DNA of 64,000 bases from Bidens hawaiensis. Taxonomy: Eukaryota; Streptophyta; Magnoliopsida; Asterales; Asteraceae. A program made the translations under genes and the position numbers. The notes beneath the pieces are model-generated. The model saw only the letters and a list, made by a program, of their open reading frames with translations. It was not told the DNA's origin and ran no database searches. The stretch is from the NCBI GenBank assembly GCA_021521415.1, contig JAIQDT010007686.1, positions 62,001 to 126,000 on the forward strand, written 5' to 3'. Every line of letters begins with the position of its first letter. Positions within the stretch are counted from its first letter, which is position 1. This document shows positions 48,274 to 59,963 of the stretch, in pieces.

Positions 48274-48650
48274 ATGATTATATTGTTAATAAATGATTAT
48301 TAAAATGATTTGTCAGTGTTTATTTAAATTAGTGAAACTCACCAACTATTCGTAGTTGACCCGTTTTCTTTACATGTTTTCTAGGTATGCCCAAGTTGGA
48401 TTGATTGATGTTTGCTTAACTATCTGTGCTACCTGTTGGAAGCTTGCTGCTCTTTGTTTTGTAATGAATTTATTAATGTCTTATCGGTAAAATATGTGTG
48501 TAACACCTAGACAGTAATGAAACTCGCAACGATGTAATATGTTATAAATTAATGTAGTGGTATTTTCTTTATAAGCAATGCTGTTGATATCAGATGTGTC
48601 TGTTGCATCCCGTGTACGTTTCCGCTGCGGTTACGGGGTGTTACAGAACT

Positions 48651-48663
48651 TGGTATCAGAGCC
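48651..48663 (+). other. Primer binding site of the Tekay-like element
   Basis: TGGTATCAGAGCC, five bases after the LTR, is complementary to initiator-Met tRNA. Confidence 0.95.
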
Positions 48664-49009
48664 ATTGGTTATAAAGAATTAGGATGTCTTTAAAAGATAC
48701 CTAAAATATAACCAGTAGCTCAAGTATTATAGGATCTGAATATCAACTAATAATATATTGTGACGAGATCGGGATGAACTTGGATGGACAAGTGGGTTAT
48801 TATGGTCCGGAACATAATAACAGACTTGTCTGCACGAGTGAATTCAGGGGAAGTCACGGGGGACTTAAATAGGTAAAACTGGCAACATATGTGTAAGTGT
48901 ATAATAATATTATTATGTGGCTAAATTGTATAAGTAGTGCATGATTTATTTAATTATGAATTACACTATGGAAAAGACTATATGTTTGTTAACTTGTGTG
49001 CAGGTAATA

Positions 49010-49636
49010 ATGGAAAGAAACCCTAGTGTGTCGACGGAAGAGGACCCGGAAGAGGTCAGTTCCGGGGCCTCTGGAAGCCCAAGTGAAGTACCCAGCTCCG
49101 AGCCTTCAGAGGCTAGTCTTAGTGCCTCTAGGCAGACCACCCCAGCTAGGAATGCTAGTATACCCTCCCCTGTTAGGGTTACCAGGTCTCCTACCCCGCC
49201 CGCACCACAGACTGGCCCGATTCCCCTTAGGCGCGGTCCTCGCCTCACGGCGCGGATCAGTGCCCCATATATTCCGCCCACTGTTACCCCACCCCGATCC
49301 ACTTACCATGTGGGCGAGTCTTCCCGCCCTCAGCCCGAGCCTGCAACCCTACCTGTGTGGGGTCTCCCAAGGCAGGAACGGGACTTGACGGGGTGGCTAC
49401 GTGTTCTCACCGAGCAGGTGAACGAGCACTCTGCTGCCCTGGTCGTGGGGGTTCAGCGGCGGGCGTACCTAGGGGACAACATACTGGACCACCAGTATGC
49501 TATCAACCAGTTAAAGAGGGAGTGCTCATACTCCCACTGGTTGATCGAGCAGATGGAAACCCGAATGCGGGTTATGGTGGCGGTGTTGGTGGCGCTGGTG
49601 GCGGTGATGGTGGGGTTGGTTTACCACCATGTGTAG
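49010..49636 (+). CDS. Extra ORF upstream of gag with C-terminal membrane helix
   Basis: This ORF has 208 codons from ATG at 49010; the frame is open back to 48941. I prefer the later ATG because a splice-acceptor-like TTGTGTGCAG ends just before it. Residues 1-120 are rich in Ser, Pro and Glu and probably disordered. Residues 120-185 look helical (WLRVLTEQVNEHSAAL, INQLKRECSYSHWLIEQM). The last 20 or so form a hydrophobic segment (MVAVLVALVAVMVGLVYHHV) like a tail anchor. No signal peptide or zinc finger is visible. I do not recognise the family. Position between primer site and gag recalls the extra ORF1 of Ogre/Tat elements, but no sequence similarity is claimed. The ORF is more GC-rich than its surroundings. 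Confidence 0.6.
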   Translation: MERNPSVSTEEDPEEVSSGASGSPSEVPSSEPSEASLSASRQTTPARNASIPSPVRVTRSPTPPAPQTGPIPLRRGPRLTARISAPYIPPTVTPPRSTYHVGESSRPQPEPATLPVWGLPRQERDLTGWLRVLTEQVNEHSAALVVGVQRRAYLGDNILDHQYAINQLKRECSYSHWLIEQMETRMRVMVAVLVALVAVMVGLVYHHV

Positions 49637-50004
49637 ACGTGTTGGGATGGTAGAATTTCGAACCGCTTTTTGATACTCCGTGTAAGTAGTTAGTGGTGAT
49701 ACTAACACGGAGTGAATCTTGTTTAGTTATAGTACAACCACTGGCCCATAGGGGGTCTCTTGTAGGGCATATCATTATCGATACTTTTGGGTATCATTCA
49801 AGCACTGACCCATTGCGGGTTATGTCGAGGATGATACCAACATAGGCCCTTTGTATTAAATCTTAGTTGTGTAATGTTGACTGAAAGTATGTAAATTGAT
49901 GTTTGTGTAATATGAATCAATGTTTATTAATGAATGAAGTATGTATTGTGTTTTATATTTTGAGATGGTATTGATTATATATATTTCTTTGATGATTGTG
50001 TAGA
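49637..50004 (+). other. Spacer between the extra ORF and gag-pol
   Basis: There is no ORF. Two related blocks (GGTGATACTAACA...CTGGCCCATAG and ATGATACCAACATAGGCCC) occur. A splice-acceptor-like TTGTGTAG precedes the gag ATG directly. Confidence 0.6.
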
Positions 50005-53000
50005 ATGGCACCGAAACGATCAACGAAAGTATCGGAAGTAGATGTGAGCCGTTTGATTGCTCAACAGTTGGAGGCGGCGATACCGGATATAGTATCGCGC
50101 ATCGCCGCCAGTATTAATAACTCGACCAATCCAACCCCTCCGAGCAATCAAACGCCCATAAATAATGATGGGGAACAAAACGCTAATCCTCCAAGGAATG
50201 ACAACACTATGCCGAGTACTGACGCACCGCCTACGGTGGTCGCTACCGACAGTAATGGCCCAATCCCTACTGTAGAGACCAACCGCACTGGACCATCCAG
50301 GGGTTGTTCAATCAAGGACTTTATGTTATGCAAGCCTTTAGAATTTAACGGGTCGGAAGGACCGAATGGGTTAGTGAAATGGTTAGAGAAAATAGAATCA
50401 GTGGTAAATATCAGCAACTGTCCCGAAGATTGTGTCGTTAAGTACGCCACCTGTACGTTCACAGACCATGCCTTGACATGGTGGAACACCATAGTACAGA
50501 CTCGAGGTCAGGCGGCGACAAACCGCATGACATGGGCAGAGCTTAAGGATCTTGTTTTGAAACATTTCTGCCCAAAGAATGAATTGCAGAAACTGGAACA
50601 TGAGTTGTGGAACCTAGAGATGCATGGGGCGGACCACTTGGGATATACCAACCGGTTTAATGAACTGTCACGATTAGTGCCGTGGTTGGTCACCCCAGAG
50701 TCAAAAAGGGTGGAACGTTATATTTGGGGACTTACTCCAGTAGTGAGGAGTATAGTTAACGCGGGAGGGCACCAGACGTATGAGGGTGCAGTGACACAGG
50801 CTGGTATTGTCACATATGATTTCTTAAGGAGCGGATCGATAAAGGCGACGGGAGAGTCGGCTGGGGGAAAGCGAGGTACGTATGACAATAGGATCCGAGA
50901 GAAGCAGCAAAACAAACGAGCTAGGCCCGCTGCCCAGAGCTATGCCATGACTAGTTCGGGCGGAAGGCAAGAACCGCAGAGGGGAACGTTTCCTAAATGC
51001 GGGAAATGTGGTTACCACCATAGTGGCGTGTGCAAGGAGGTGGTGTGCCACCGGTGTGGCAGGGTTGGACACTACGCACCAAATTGTAAGACAAATCTGA
51101 ACAACCTGAACCGTCAACCACAACCTATTCGGGCGCAACCATTTAGAACTCAACCAGCCCGACAGCAGAACCCGCAAGGAAACCAGATGGTGACCACTAG
51201 CCGTGCTTGCTACGAATGCGGCAGCACGGATCACTTCAAAAGGAACTGCCCGAAACTGAATCAGGGAGGAAACGGGAGACAACTCGCGGGTCAGCCATCG
51301 GCGTCCAATCCGGCGCGAGGCCGGGCATTTGTGATGGGAGCGAACGAGGCGCGCCAGGACCCCAGCGTAGTGACAGGTACCTTCCTCGTCTCTGATCATT
51401 ACGCTTCTGTATTATTTGATACAGGCGCCGATAGAAGTTTTGTCTCCGTTAGATTCCTTTCGATAGCAAACCTTCCTATTGGTGAAACCATAGAACCCTA
51501 CACCGTAGAGGTTGCTAACGGTAAAACCATGATAGTTAATCGGATTGTTCGGAATTGCCCTATTATTCTAAGCGAACAATCTTTCCTGATTGACTTGTTA
51601 CCGGTAGAATTGGGTAGTTTTGACGTGATAGTGGGAATGGATTGGTTGGCTCGTAATAGGGTAGAAATAAACTGTGAAAAGAAAACCGTCAAGATCCGGG
51701 TGTCGGATGACGAGGAGGTATTAGTGCAGGGAGAAAAATCCGGCACCATGATACCATTTATATCCCACCTCAAGGTGTTGAAATATATACGTCAGGGATG
51801 TGTGGCGTATCTAGCGAGCCTGACGGCCGCTGATTCTGAGGAAAAACGGGTGGACGATATTCCCGTGGTGCGCGAATTTCCACAAGTCTTTCCAGAGGAA
51901 CTTCCTGGATTACCGCCAACCCGACAAGTCGAATTCAGAATCGACTTATTACCTCAAGCCGGCCCTGTTGCTAAGGCCCCTTACAGACTTGCACCGTCCG
52001 AGATGCAAGAACTATCCAACCAGTTGCAGGAATTGTTGGATAAGGGGTTTATACGTCCCAGTTATTCCCCGTGGGGTGCACCTGTACTATTTGTGAAAAA
52101 GAAGGACGGGAGCCTTCGAATGTGCATTGACTACAGGGAATTGAACAAATTAACCATCAAAAATAGATATCCTCTTCCCCGAATCGATGATTTGTTCGAC
52201 CAACTACAAGGTGCGAGCTATTTCTCAAAAATTGATCTTAGATCGGGATACCACCAAGTTAGAATTCAAGAGGAGGATATCCCAAAAACCGCGTTTCGGA
52301 CTCGCTACGGCCACTACGAATTTTTAGTTATGCCTTTTGGGCTAACAAATGCGCCGGCGGTGTTCATGGATCTCATGAACCGAGTCTGTAAACCCTATCT
52401 TGACAAGTTCGTCATTGTATTTATTGACGATATTTTGATATACTCGAAGAGTAAAGAGGAGCACGAGCAACACTTAAAGTTAGTTTTAGAGCTCCTGGAT
52501 CAGGAGAAGTTATATGCAAAATTCTCCAAGTGTAACTTCTGGTTACAAGAGGTGCAATTCCTCGGTCATGTTATAAACCACCAAGGAATACACGTTGATC
52601 CGAGTAAGGTTGAAGCTATTAAGAATTGGCAAGCGCCTAAATCTCCGAAAGAAATTCGCCAATTCTTAGGCTTAGCTGGATACTATCGTCGATTTATTGA
52701 GAACTTTTCCAGCATCGCCCAACCTTTAACCCTCCTGACTCAAAAGGATCGGAAATATGAATGGGGTGAAGAGCAGGAAACGGCGTTTCAAACACTAAAA
52801 CAAAGATTGTGCCAAGCGCCAATCTTAAGTCTCCCCGACGGAGACGATGGATTTGTTGTATATTGTGACGCATCCCGTAGAGGGTTAGGATGCGTGTTAA
52901 TGCAAAATAAAAAGGTCATAGCCTATGCGTCTCGACAGTTAAAAGTTCATGAGAAAAACTACACTACCCATGACTTGGAACTGGGAGCAGTCATCTTTGC

Positions 53001-54702
53001 ACTTAAAATCTGGAGACACTATCTCTACGGTACAAAGTGCACCATATTCACTGATCATAAAAGTTTGCAACACATATTCGATCAGAAAGAACTGAATATG
53101 AGGCAACGAAGATGGGTCGAGTTGCTGAGTGACTATGACTGTGACATACGATATCACCCCGGCAAGGCTAACGTTGTAGCCGATGCCTTGAGTAGAAAGG
53201 ATCGAGTCAAGCCACTACGTGTGCGAGCCTTGGGGATGATAGTCCAGTCGAACCTTTCAGATATGATTCGAGTCGCTCAACGCAAGGCGTTGAAAGAGGG
53301 CCAATTGGATAAAGAAGGACTTTACGGGAATGAGAAGAATTTCGAACAGCGTGTGGACGAAATTCTTTATTTCAAAAATCGGATTTGGATCCCGACCCTC
53401 CATGACCTTCGTGATTTGATCATGGATGAAGCACATAAATCGAAATATTCCATACATCCGGGATCAGATAAAATGTACAAGGATGTGAAAGAATTTTACT
53501 GGTGGCCAGGAATGAAAAAGGATATAGCCACATACGTCGGCAAGTGTACGACGTGTGCGAGAGTTAAGGCGGAACACCAGAAACCCTCGGGAATGCTACA
53601 ACAGCCGGAAATTCCGGAATGGAAGTGGGAACAGATCACAATGGATTTTGTGACACATCTCCCCAAGACACCCCGAGGTCATGATGCGATTTGGGTAATC
53701 GTGGATCGGTTAACCAAATCGGCACATTTTATTCCAATTAGGAATACTTTTAACACTGAGAGACTTGCGCAAATTTATATAAATGAAATAGTGTCTCGTC
53801 ATGGCATCCCCATCTCGATCATCTCCGATAGGGATAGCCATTTCACCTCCAAACTTTGGCAAGCTGTCCAAGAAGCATTGGGAACACGTATTGACCTAAG
53901 CACAGCTTACCACCCTCAGACCGATGGTCAGTCTGAGAGGACCATTCAAACTTTGGAGGATTTGCTTCGTGCCTGCGTACTGGACTTTAAGGGAAATTGG
54001 GATCAACATCTCCCACTCGTTGAATTTTCCTATAATAACAGTTACCATAGCAGTATAAAGGCAGCACCTTATGAAGCATTGTATGGACGTAAGTGCCGAT
54101 CACCACTTTGTTGGTCTGAAGTGGGTGACCCGCAGATCATTAGATCGGATCTGGTCCAGGAGACGACCAGCAAGATTCTTGAAATTAAGAACAACCTAAA
54201 AGCCGCACGGGATCGACAGAAGAGTTATGCCGATACCCGTCGAAAACCGTTGTCATTTGAGAAGGGTGAAAAGGTATATTTGAAAGTATCGCCCTGGAAA
54301 GGAGTGGTCAGGTTTGGAAAGGCGGGGAAGTTGGCCCCTAGATATATTGGACCATTCATTATTACTGCAAAGATCGGTCCGGTAGCTTACCGACTAGAAC
54401 TGCCTGAGGAACTAAGTGCAGTTCATAACGTGTTTCACGTATCAAACTTGAAACGGTGTCTGTCGGATGAGACATCGGTGTTACCTCTAGAGGGTGTTCA
54501 AATAAGTGATAGGCTCAACATTGTAGAGGAGCCTATAGAAATAGTAGACGGGAAAATCAAGCAACTTAGACACAATAAGATCTCGTTGGTCAAAGTTAGA
54601 TGGAATTCGCAACGAGGCCCAGAATTTACTTGGGAACGAAAGGATGAATTTCGGAAGAAATACCCCCACCTATTTCCTCAAAAGGAAGTAGTGGTCGCGT
54701 AA
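50005..54702 (+). CDS. Tekay-like Gag-Pol polyprotein, intact
   Basis: The ORF has 1,565 residues from ATG at 50005 (an upstream TTG in frame is not a likely start). Gag core is at about 95-250. Zinc-binding motifs start at residue 332 ([12 protein letters not shown]), 348 ([14 protein letters not shown]) and 402 ([14 protein letters not shown]). Protease has DTGA at 472. RT has [12 protein letters not shown] near 705 and FIDD with Asp at 808 and 809. RNase H has YCDAS with Asp 955 and [10 protein letters not shown]. Integrase has an HHCC region from His 1151 (KCTTC) and catalytic Asp 1214, Asp 1275 and Glu 1311, a DD35E spacing. The C-terminal FHVSNLKRC and [15 protein letters not shown] segment is chromodomain-like and typical of Tekay/Del. 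No stop or frameshift. Gag and Pol are in one frame, as usual for plant chromoviruses. Confidence 0.97.
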   Translation: MAPKRSTKVSEVDVSRLIAQQLEAAIPDIVSRIAASINNSTNPTPPSNQTPINNDGEQNANPPRNDNTMPSTDAPPTVVATDSNGPIPTVETNRTGPSRGCSIKDFMLCKPLEFNGSEGPNGLVKWLEKIESVVNISNCPEDCVVKYATCTFTDHALTWWNTIVQTRGQAATNRMTWAELKDLVLKHFCPKNELQKLEHELWNLEMHGADHLGYTNRFNELSRLVPWLVTPESKRVERYIWGLTPVVRSIVNAGGHQTYEGAVTQAGIVTYDFLRSGSIKATGESAGGKRGTYDNRIREKQQNKRARPAAQSYAMTSSGGRQEPQRGTFPKCGKCGYHHSGVCKEVVCHRCGRVGHYAPNCKTNLNNLNRQPQPIRAQPFRTQPARQQNPQGNQMVTTSRACYECGSTDHFKRNCPKLNQGGNGRQLAGQPSASNPARGRAFVMGANEARQDPSVVTGTFLVSDHYASVLFDTGADRSFVSVRFLSIANLPIGETIEPYTVEVANGKTMIVNRIVRNCPIILSEQSFLIDLLPVELGSFDVIVGMDWLARNRVEINCEKKTVKIRVSDDEEVLVQGEKSGTMIPFISHLKVLKYIRQGCVAYLASLTAADSEEKRVDDIPVVREFPQVFPEELPGLPPTRQVEFRIDLLPQAGPVAKAPYRLAPSEMQELSNQLQELLDKGFIRPSYSPWGAPVLFVKKKDGSLRMCIDYRELNKLTIKNRYPLPRIDDLFDQLQGASYFSKIDLRSGYHQVRIQEEDIPKTAFRTRYGHYEFLVMPFGLTNAPAVFMDLMNRVCKPYLDKFVIVFIDDILIYSKSKEEHEQHLKLVLELLDQEKLYAKFSKCNFWLQEVQFLGHVINHQGIHVDPSKVEAIKNWQAPKSPKEIRQFLGLAGYYRRFIENFSSIAQPLTLLTQKDRKYEWGEEQETAFQTLKQRLCQAPILSLPDGDDGFVVYCDASRRGLGCVLMQNKKVIAYASRQLKVHEKNYTTHDLELGAVIFALKIWRHYLYGTKCTIFTDHKSLQHIFDQKELNMRQRRWVELLSDYDCDIRYHPGKANVVADALSRKDRVKPLRVRALGMIVQSNLSDMIRVAQRKALKEGQLDKEGLYGNEKNFEQRVDEILYFKNRIWIPTLHDLRDLIMDEAHKSKYSIHPGSDKMYKDVKEFYWWPGMKKDIATYVGKCTTCARVKAEHQKPSGMLQQPEIPEWKWEQITMDFVTHLPKTPRGHDAIWVIVDRLTKSAHFIPIRNTFNTERLAQIYINEIVSRHGIPISIISDRDSHFTSKLWQAVQEALGTRIDLSTAYHPQTDGQSERTIQTLEDLLRACVLDFKGNWDQHLPLVEFSYNNSYHSSIKAAPYEALYGRKCRSPLCWSEVGDPQIIRSDLVQETTSKILEIKNNLKAARDRQKSYADTRRKPLSFEKGEKVYLKVSPWKGVVRFGKAGKLAPRYIGPFIITAKIGPVAYRLELPEELSAVHNVFHVSNLKRCLSDETSVLPLEGVQISDRLNIVEEPIEIVDGKIKQLRHNKISLVKVRWNSQRGPEFTWERKDEFRKKYPHLFPQKEVVVA

Positions 54703-54740
54703 AATTTCGAGGACGAAATTTTTTTATAACGGGGGGAGAA
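54703..54740 (+). other. Conserved dyad and polypurine tract
   Basis: AATTTCG-AGGA-CGAAATT (54703-54720) forms a 7-bp hairpin immediately after the stop codon; a similar block is known before the polypurine tract of many plant Tekay-type elements. The purine tract AACGGGGGGAGAA ends at 54740, next to the LTR. Confidence 0.85.
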
Positions 54741-57700
54741 TGTAACGATTCCGGCAAATCCAGGTATACCCTAGCCGGAATATACTATTTACGTGTCATT
54801 AAATACTGATTATATGAGTTATAGTACATCTATACGGATATATATGATTCACAGTATGAATCATACTCAATTATATAGTGAATCATATTGGAATTTCGAT
54901 CAACCAATGATCGGTTATTGAAACCCGAGCGGATCGGGAATTACGTTGTAGACGGAATATATAATGTTAAGTGATGTTTACGAAGTATTAATGCTTCGGG
55001 ATAGGTGAATTATAGCACAGAAAAAGGATTTCGATTTAATGGTACGTCGGTACGCTAAACGAAACCTTTAACACCAAACCAAGCAAGAGACGATCAATCA
55101 AGCCGAAAAAGATGCGTAATTATTAATAATATGATGTCTTAATGTCATGGGTTAAGTTTTTAAAGTTTTTAAATCAGTTTTATATAAACTTTATGTTAAC
55201 CCGAAAAAACGACCATTTTATGCTCGTTTTAAGCCGACATACGAGTTTAAACGAGAAACGAACTGAACCAGATTATCCAAAACATTATCCGGATTACGGG
55301 AATCCGAGTGTGTGGTTAATATTGAAGTGTGGGGGCCCACCCCAACCTCTCACTTGGCCGATCGGCCAAGTTGATAATATCACACCATTTTTTTTTTTTT
55401 TTTTTTTCATTACAATCCATTCACTCAAGAACAACTCTCCCATTTTCTCTCAAATCCCTCTCATATCTTTCAAGTTCCATCCATTTCCATCATTTCTAAT
55501 CAAGAACAAAGGTATAAACATGTTATAATACATGATCTTTGGTGTTGATTTCCTTATTTTTAGTTGTTTTGCAAGAACAAAAAGGTTCCAAATGAAATAT
55601 GGGTGAAAACCCGAGATGGAACCGGTTCTTGTGTGATCAAAGGATGTATACAAGTTATACAAAGGATCTTGATCCAAGTAATTAGTTAAAAGTGTTTAGA
55701 ATAGATTTTTACGGTTAGAATCTTTGTTTTTACATAAAAACCGACACTAGGAAAGGAATGGCTTGATTGTTGGTAAAGTTTGCTTGGTGTGGTGTTGTTG
55801 TGCTTGAAAGTGTTGTATCTAGCGGCTAGCAAAGGCTAGAAACCGAGATCCTTGCGATCAAAAGCTAGAGAACACAAAAGAGTTCGGTTTTCGTGTGTAT
55901 GAGAAAAATGGACAGATTTTCGTGTGCTTAGAGTTGGGTCACGAAATTTCACAGAAATGATCTACACATGAAAATATGAGATCTGTGAATTTTTGGTAAT
56001 TTTTGGATAAAAGATGAATATTTGGTGAATTTAATGCTCGGTTTTGGCCAAAAATAGTGAAAAATAGTTAAACTTGATGAAAAATTCTGGAAAATTTAGG
56101 ATAAGCCTTTTATAGCATATAAAAGTCACCCACAAAATTTGAGCTCCGTTGGAAAAGTCTAAAGAGGCTTTTCGGTGAAACGAGTTCTAGGGCTTCTAGC
56201 TCGGTTTTGGGTGAAAAAAAGGCTTGAAATATGAGTTTTAAAATCTGGAAAATTTCCAGAAAGTTATGAGGATGATAAGGAGCATCCCAGAAAAATTTGG
56301 TATTTTTCTAAAGTGTTTTGATATTTTTGACATATTTAGTATTTGATAAAGATTTAAAAATATGTAAAAATATGTAAATTTACAAAAATAAATCTGGAAA
56401 ATTTCCAGAAAGTTATGAGGATGATAAGGATCATCCCAGAAAAATTTGGTAGTTTTCTAAAGTGTTTTGATATTTTTGACATATTTAGTATTTGATAAAG
56501 ATTTAAAAATATGTAAAAATATGTAAATTTACAAAAATAAATCTGGAAAATTTCCAGAAAGTTATGAGGATGACAAGGATCATTCCAGAAAAATTTGGTA
56601 TTTTTCTAAAGTGTTTTGATATTTTTGACATATTTAGTATTTTAGTAAGATTTGAAAATAGATAAATATATGTAAATTTACGAAAATAAATCTGGAAAAA
56701 TTCCAGAGAGTTATGAGAATGACAAGGATCATTCCAGAAAAATTTGGGATTTTTCTAAAGTGTTTTGGTATTTTTGATATATTTAGTATTTTAATAAGAT
56801 TTAAAAATAGATAAATATATGTAAATTTACAAAAATAAATCTGGAAAAATTCCAGAGAGTTATGAGAATGACAAGGATCATTCCAGAAAAACTTGGGATT
56901 TTTCTAAAGTATTTTAGTATTTTTGATATTTTTAGTGTTTTAATGAGATTTAAAAATAGGTAAATAAATGCAAATATAGGAAAATAAATCTGGAAAATTT
57001 TATAAAATGTTCTTTCTGTCAAAATAAGTTTTGAGTAAAATTTCAAGACCCGAGACTAAACGGGTAATTATTTGTGCTAAAAAGAACATAAAAACAAGTT
57101 TTTAAAGCTTAAAACGTGTAAACCGGCAAAGTTCGCATAAGCGAGCTGACTGGTACATGAAAACTCTAAAAATAGACTATTTCATAAATCTAAGTAAATT
57201 AAGTAAAAATAAATCATCCGAAAATAATTCGGATGATTTGGGTAATTTTACCCGATTTTTACCGTTTCCGGCACCGAAATACCGGAAACGGGCCCCGCGG
57301 CCAAATGGGGTGTCAAACCGAGCTATAATTTCATCACCTTAACTAGGTTATCAGTGTTCCCCGATGTACAGTTTACATAGATTTAATTTGTGGGAATTAT
57401 ATAGTAACGACTTAGATATCCTATTACAGATCCCAGCACGTAGCTGTTCCTCATATCACCCCGACTCCCAAAAAGGTGAGTTTTCACGAGCCCCTTTTAA
57501 TGAATTGTTTTAATTATATTTTCCCGGGGCGGAAAACATGTCTTATTTAAAGTATTTAAGTACATACCGATCGTATGGAAATACTTGTACATTTATATAT
57601 ATATGGGCTGATGCATAGAATATATAAAATGTTTATAATGTGTTATTGTTCTGGGGTAACATAGTTCCCAGGGGTTATTATTGTTCTGGGGTAACATAGT

Positions 57701-58433
57701 TCCCAGGGGTTATTATTATTCTGGGGTAACATAGTTCCCAGGGGTTATTATTGTTCTGGGGTAACATAGTTCCCAGGGGTTATTATTATTCTGGGGTAAC
57801 ATAGTTCCCAGGGGTTATTATTATTCTGGGGTAACATAGTTCCCAGGGGTTATTGTTGTTCTGGGGTAACATAGTTCCCAGGGGTTATTATTATTCTGGG
57901 GTAACATAGTTCCCAGGGGTTATTGTTGTTCTGGGGTAACATAGTTCCCAGGGGTTATTATTATTCTGGGGTAACATAGTTCCCAGGGGTATTTATTGTT
58001 CTGGGGTAACATAGTTCCCAGAAAGATATTGGAAATGTTCTGGGGTAACAAAGTTCCCAGCATGATTATATTGTTAATAAATGATTATTAAAATGATTTG
58101 TCAGTGTTTATTTAAATTAGTGAAACTCACCAACTATTCGTAGTTGACCCGTTTTCTTTACATGTTTTCTAGGTATGCCCAAGTTGGATTGATTGATGTT
58201 TGCTTAACTATCTGTGCTACCTGTTGGAAGCTTGCTGCTCTTTGTTTTGTAATGAATTTATTAATGTCTTATCGGTAAAATATGTGTGTAACACCTAGAC
58301 AGTAATGAAACTCGCAACGATGTAATATGTTATAAATTAATGTAGTGGTATTTTCTTTATAAGCAATGCTGTTGATATCAGATGTGTCTGTTGCATCCCG
58401 TGTACGTTTCCGCTGCGGTTACGGGGTGTTACA
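54741..58433 (+). repeat. 3' LTR of the Tekay-like element
   Basis: This 3,693-bp copy is identical by eye to 44954-48645 except for one extra A in an A run near 55205. It repeats the 149-bp array (about 56241-56993) and the 35-bp array (57649-58061). Confidence 0.96.
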
Positions 58434-58438
58434 AAATG

Positions 58439-59555
58439 CCCCATATTTCCACATCTGTAACAGGCATTTGACCCTAGCTTGCACTCCCCTTCGTGGGACT
58501 TTCCACACTTGTGACATATGTCAGAACTAGTACCCCACTTGCACTCACCAGCGTGCATCTTACCACAAGTCTTGCACGACCTCTTCTCCCACACTTTCTA
58601 TCTCTTTTCTCTGGAGTTCCATGATTGGTTGCCGGGTCGCTTAGCAGGAACAACCCATTTCTTCTCTCTCTTCTCTTCTAACACCACATCATCCACAGCC
58701 AGGTCATCCTAAAACAATTTCTGTGGGTTCGACAGCAGAGCCAAAAGTGGCAAGTTTACTTGCCCTGGCTAAGGTACGGACGTTATGTGCAAGTCCTCTT
58801 ATGTAGCATTTGATCCTTTTCACTTCAATGTTCACCATGTCAGGCGCTAACTTAGACATGCGGTTGAATTCAGTAGTGTACTCGCCACCCTCAAGTTCAG
58901 AAACTTCATCTCAGCTCTCTCGACTTCAACATCAACACAAGAATATTTCATGACCATATCCTTCAGGTCATCCCACCTCATGGCCTTAATTTCTTCTCGA
59001 GTCTTCCTCTGCTCTATTGGCTCCTACCAGTACATAGCTTAGTCCCCGAATGACTGGGTAGCATAACCCACTACTTGGTCAGGACAACACTCGCTAATTC
59101 AGATAACCTTGTCCATGGTGGTTATCTATTGGAGAGTAGCGATTGCGTCTCCCAAACAGTCAGCATCGACGGGTTACAACCTTTGAATGACTTGTAGTTA
59201 CACGGCCCATCCTTATTTCATCAACCTTCACAGACCTAACCTCACTCGAGTCACCTTTCTCCCTCTTGTCATCCTTCTTACCATTCTTTCTTGACCTCTC
59301 AGCAATTCTTGCATGGCTTCCAGCAGACTTTTCAGGCTACATGTTCTTCACTACAGTAGCTACAGCTTTAGCAATGGCTGCCTGAACAGCAGGGTCAAGT
59401 TGATACCCTTCATTGTTGCTCAGATTCCATCCTGCTGCACTTCTTTCTTTCCTTGTGTTAGTAGCTGATTCTACAGAAGGTTATCAGATAATACCTGGTC
59501 TACTACGACGTCTAGTACGACCTCCTTGACTGACGACCTTTCTTGCTCCAGCCAT
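58439..59555 (-). pseudogene. Deleted gypsy element: gag with four-knuckle tail (N-terminal part)
   Basis: Likely start ATG at 59553-59555 (MAGARKVVSQGGRTRRR). SNNEGYQLDPAVQAAIAKAV and EYTTEFNRMSKLAPDMVNIE mark a Ty3/gypsy gag. Many stops and frame changes follow. Near the junction the knuckles CKTCGKMHAGEC, CHKCGKSHEGEC and CYRCGNMGHF are readable (58439-58590); the last is cut by the Tekay-like insertion and continues at 44953. Conceptual ORFs crossing 58433 mix both elements. Confidence 0.85.
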
Positions 59556-59948
59556 TCGTATTCTATAAGGAAACACAAACGTTATCACTTAAGGAACTAT
59601 TTAGTACAAGGATAGTAAGGCTAACAGGAAATAACAGTGGCCAGCTGTGATTAGCTGATCACGTTACTCTCCGTGTCCTATTTTGTGAGTCCACTTGTGC
59701 TAGTTCTACTTCTAACAGTTAGACAATTAAACAGTTCATATAGTCATATATTCCTATCTCTAGAAATTAAGCTAACTTTCTTACTCATTCTTACATTACA
59801 TGTGAAGTTAATCACATATTTTACCTTTACTTAGCTTGCTTGAGCGACACATGGCTTTCTTGAACTGGCATATTCTTTCTTTTCTTTATTATGTCCCATT
59901 CTTTGTTCGAGTCTAAGCATGTGGGATGCTTAATTATCTCTAACTTAT

Positions 59949-59960
59949 GCTCTGATACCA
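59949..59960 (-). other. Primer binding site of the deleted gypsy element
   Basis: The minus strand reads TGGTATCAGAGC, three bases inside the LTR. Confidence 0.93.
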
Positions 59961-59963
59961 ACT

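Larger units (their letters stand above)
44954..48645 (+). repeat. 5' LTR of the Tekay-like element
   Basis: It begins TGTAACGATTCCGG and ends GGGGTGTTACA. It includes a poly(T) run at about 45600-45619, a 149-bp tandem array (46453-47197) and a 35-bp array (47861-48273). The short ORFs inside (45432-45740, 47013-47258, 47369-47554) recur in the other LTR and have no domain. Confidence 0.96.
44954..58433 (+). mobile_element. Tekay/Del-like Ty3/gypsy chromovirus, full length and apparently intact
   Basis: This is a 13,480-bp element: LTR 44954-48645 (3,692 bp), primer site, extra ORF, gag-pol, polypurine tract, LTR 54741-58433 (3,693 bp). The target duplication is AAATG (44949-44953 and 58434-58438). 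The LTRs differ, as far as I can see, only by one A in a homopolymer (45415 region against 55205 region). The polyprotein has no lesion and ends in a chromodomain-like segment. It is inserted in the gag of the older gypsy element in opposite orientation. It is the best candidate here for a recently mobile, possibly still active element. Confidence 0.97.

Noticed and set aside
58337..58594. An 85-residue zinc-knuckle ORF
   Set aside because: It crosses the junction at 58433; only its N-terminal two thirds belong to the deleted gypsy gag, and the tail is Tekay LTR.
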